Assembly: GCF_001854865.1 (NCBI RefSeq)
Contig: NZ_MDDW01000028.1
Location: 273,194 to 278,477, forward strand
Length of the DNA: 5,284 bases
Origin: Rhizobium sp. LCM 4573
Lineage (GTDB): Bacteria; Pseudomonadota; Alphaproteobacteria; Rhizobiales; Rhizobiaceae
Direction: 5' to 3'
The translations under genes were made by a program, and so were the position numbers. The notes under the pieces are model-generated. The model made no database searches, was not told where the DNA came from, and saw nothing but the letters and a program-made list of their open reading frames with translations. Below, piece by piece: positions 5,000 through 5,284 of the stretch. How positions within the stretch are numbered: the first letter of the stretch is position 1; each line of letters begins with the position of its first letter.

Positions 5000-5284
5000 C
5001 TACTCGACGATCCCCCGCGCGATGAAATCCGGATTGGCGAAATCGGCATCCTCGGACTGGCCGGTCTTGCCGTAGCGAAGCGGTCGGCCGTCGAGTTCCA
5101 GCGTCATTCCACCGGCTGCGCGAAGCACGGCATCGCCGGCGGCCGTATCCCACTCCATGGTGCGGTTGAAGCGCGGATAGAGATCGGCCTTGCCTTCCGC
5201 AAGAAGACAGAACTTAAGCGACGACCCGATGCAGCAGATTTCGGTTGCGCCGGATTGCTTGAGATAAGCGTCGGTTTCTGCATT
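5000..5284 (-). CDS. cysQ: 3'(2'),5'-bisphosphate nucleotidase CysQ, C-terminal part (runs off the window)
   Basis: The minus-strand frame is open from the right edge to TAG (5002-5000), giving 94 C-terminal residues of a protein usually about 250-270 long; start and N-terminal metal motifs lie outside. CysQ is a Mg-dependent phosphatase of the inositol monophosphatase superfamily that converts 3'-phosphoadenosine 5'-phosphate to AMP, clearing the by-product of sulfate assimilation and sulfotransfer. Visible family blocks are GSSLKFCLLAEGKADLYPRF (local residues 20-39) and MEWDTAAGDAVLRAAGG (43-59). The latter contains the superfamily WDxAAG motif, whose Asp binds metal. The tail (DADFANPDFIARGIVE) is typical. 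CysQ is preferred over inositol monophosphatase because of the SLKFCLLAEGKAD block. It is convergent with the VOC gene at 14 bp, with no clear terminator between. Confidence 0.92.
   Translation of the reverse strand, partial: NAETDAYLKQSGATEICCIGSSLKFCLLAEGKADLYPRFNRTMEWDTAAGDAVLRAAGGMTLELDGRPLRYGKTGQSEDADFANPDFIARGIVE

Overview
The window looks like a piece of the chromosome of an alphaproteobacterium of the Rhizobiaceae type (Rhizobium, Agrobacterium, Shinella, Ensifer and relatives). The evidence is the high G+C of the coding regions, the strongly alphaproteobacterial release factor 2, a short rhizobial-style NAD kinase and a CysQ-type phosphatase. No transposase, integrase, phage gene, CRISPR array or rRNA is visible. 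The genus is inferred from remembered family sequences, not from a search.

Layout, left to right. (1) The 3' three quarters of prfB (release factor 2, plus strand), ending in a perfect 16-bp hairpin that can serve as a terminator in both directions. (2) A Bcr/CflA-type MFS drug exporter on the minus strand, divergent from a TetR/AcrR regulator on the plus strand. The roughly 170-bp gap between them holds a clean inverted repeat (TTGGACA-N4-TGTCCAA) overlapping a plausible promoter for the regulator. This is the usual layout of a self-repressed, ligand-induced efflux module. (3) nadK (NAD kinase, minus strand), tail to tail with the regulator at only 9 bp. (4) A complete tRNA-Thr(UGU) gene with encoded CCA. 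(5) About 700 bp without any long gene. Part of it (4141-4380) is only about 51% G+C, against 65-70% in sampled neighbouring blocks. It contains two very short, well-initiated ORFs (29 and 27 codons), each encoding a single hydrophobic helix, plus a weaker 38-codon ORF on the opposite strand. (6) A small VOC/glyoxalase-superfamily protein (plus strand). (7) The C-terminal 94 residues of CysQ (3'(2'),5'-bisphosphate nucleotidase, minus strand), running off the right edge.

Most of the window is ordinary housekeeping (translation termination, NADP supply, tRNA, sulfur-nucleotide recycling) plus one standard efflux/regulator pair. The least explained part is the stretch after the tRNA. The tandem tiny membrane-peptide ORFs are the best candidates for something undescribed, but they rest only on Shine-Dalgarno spacing, length and hydrophobicity and need comparative or translation evidence.
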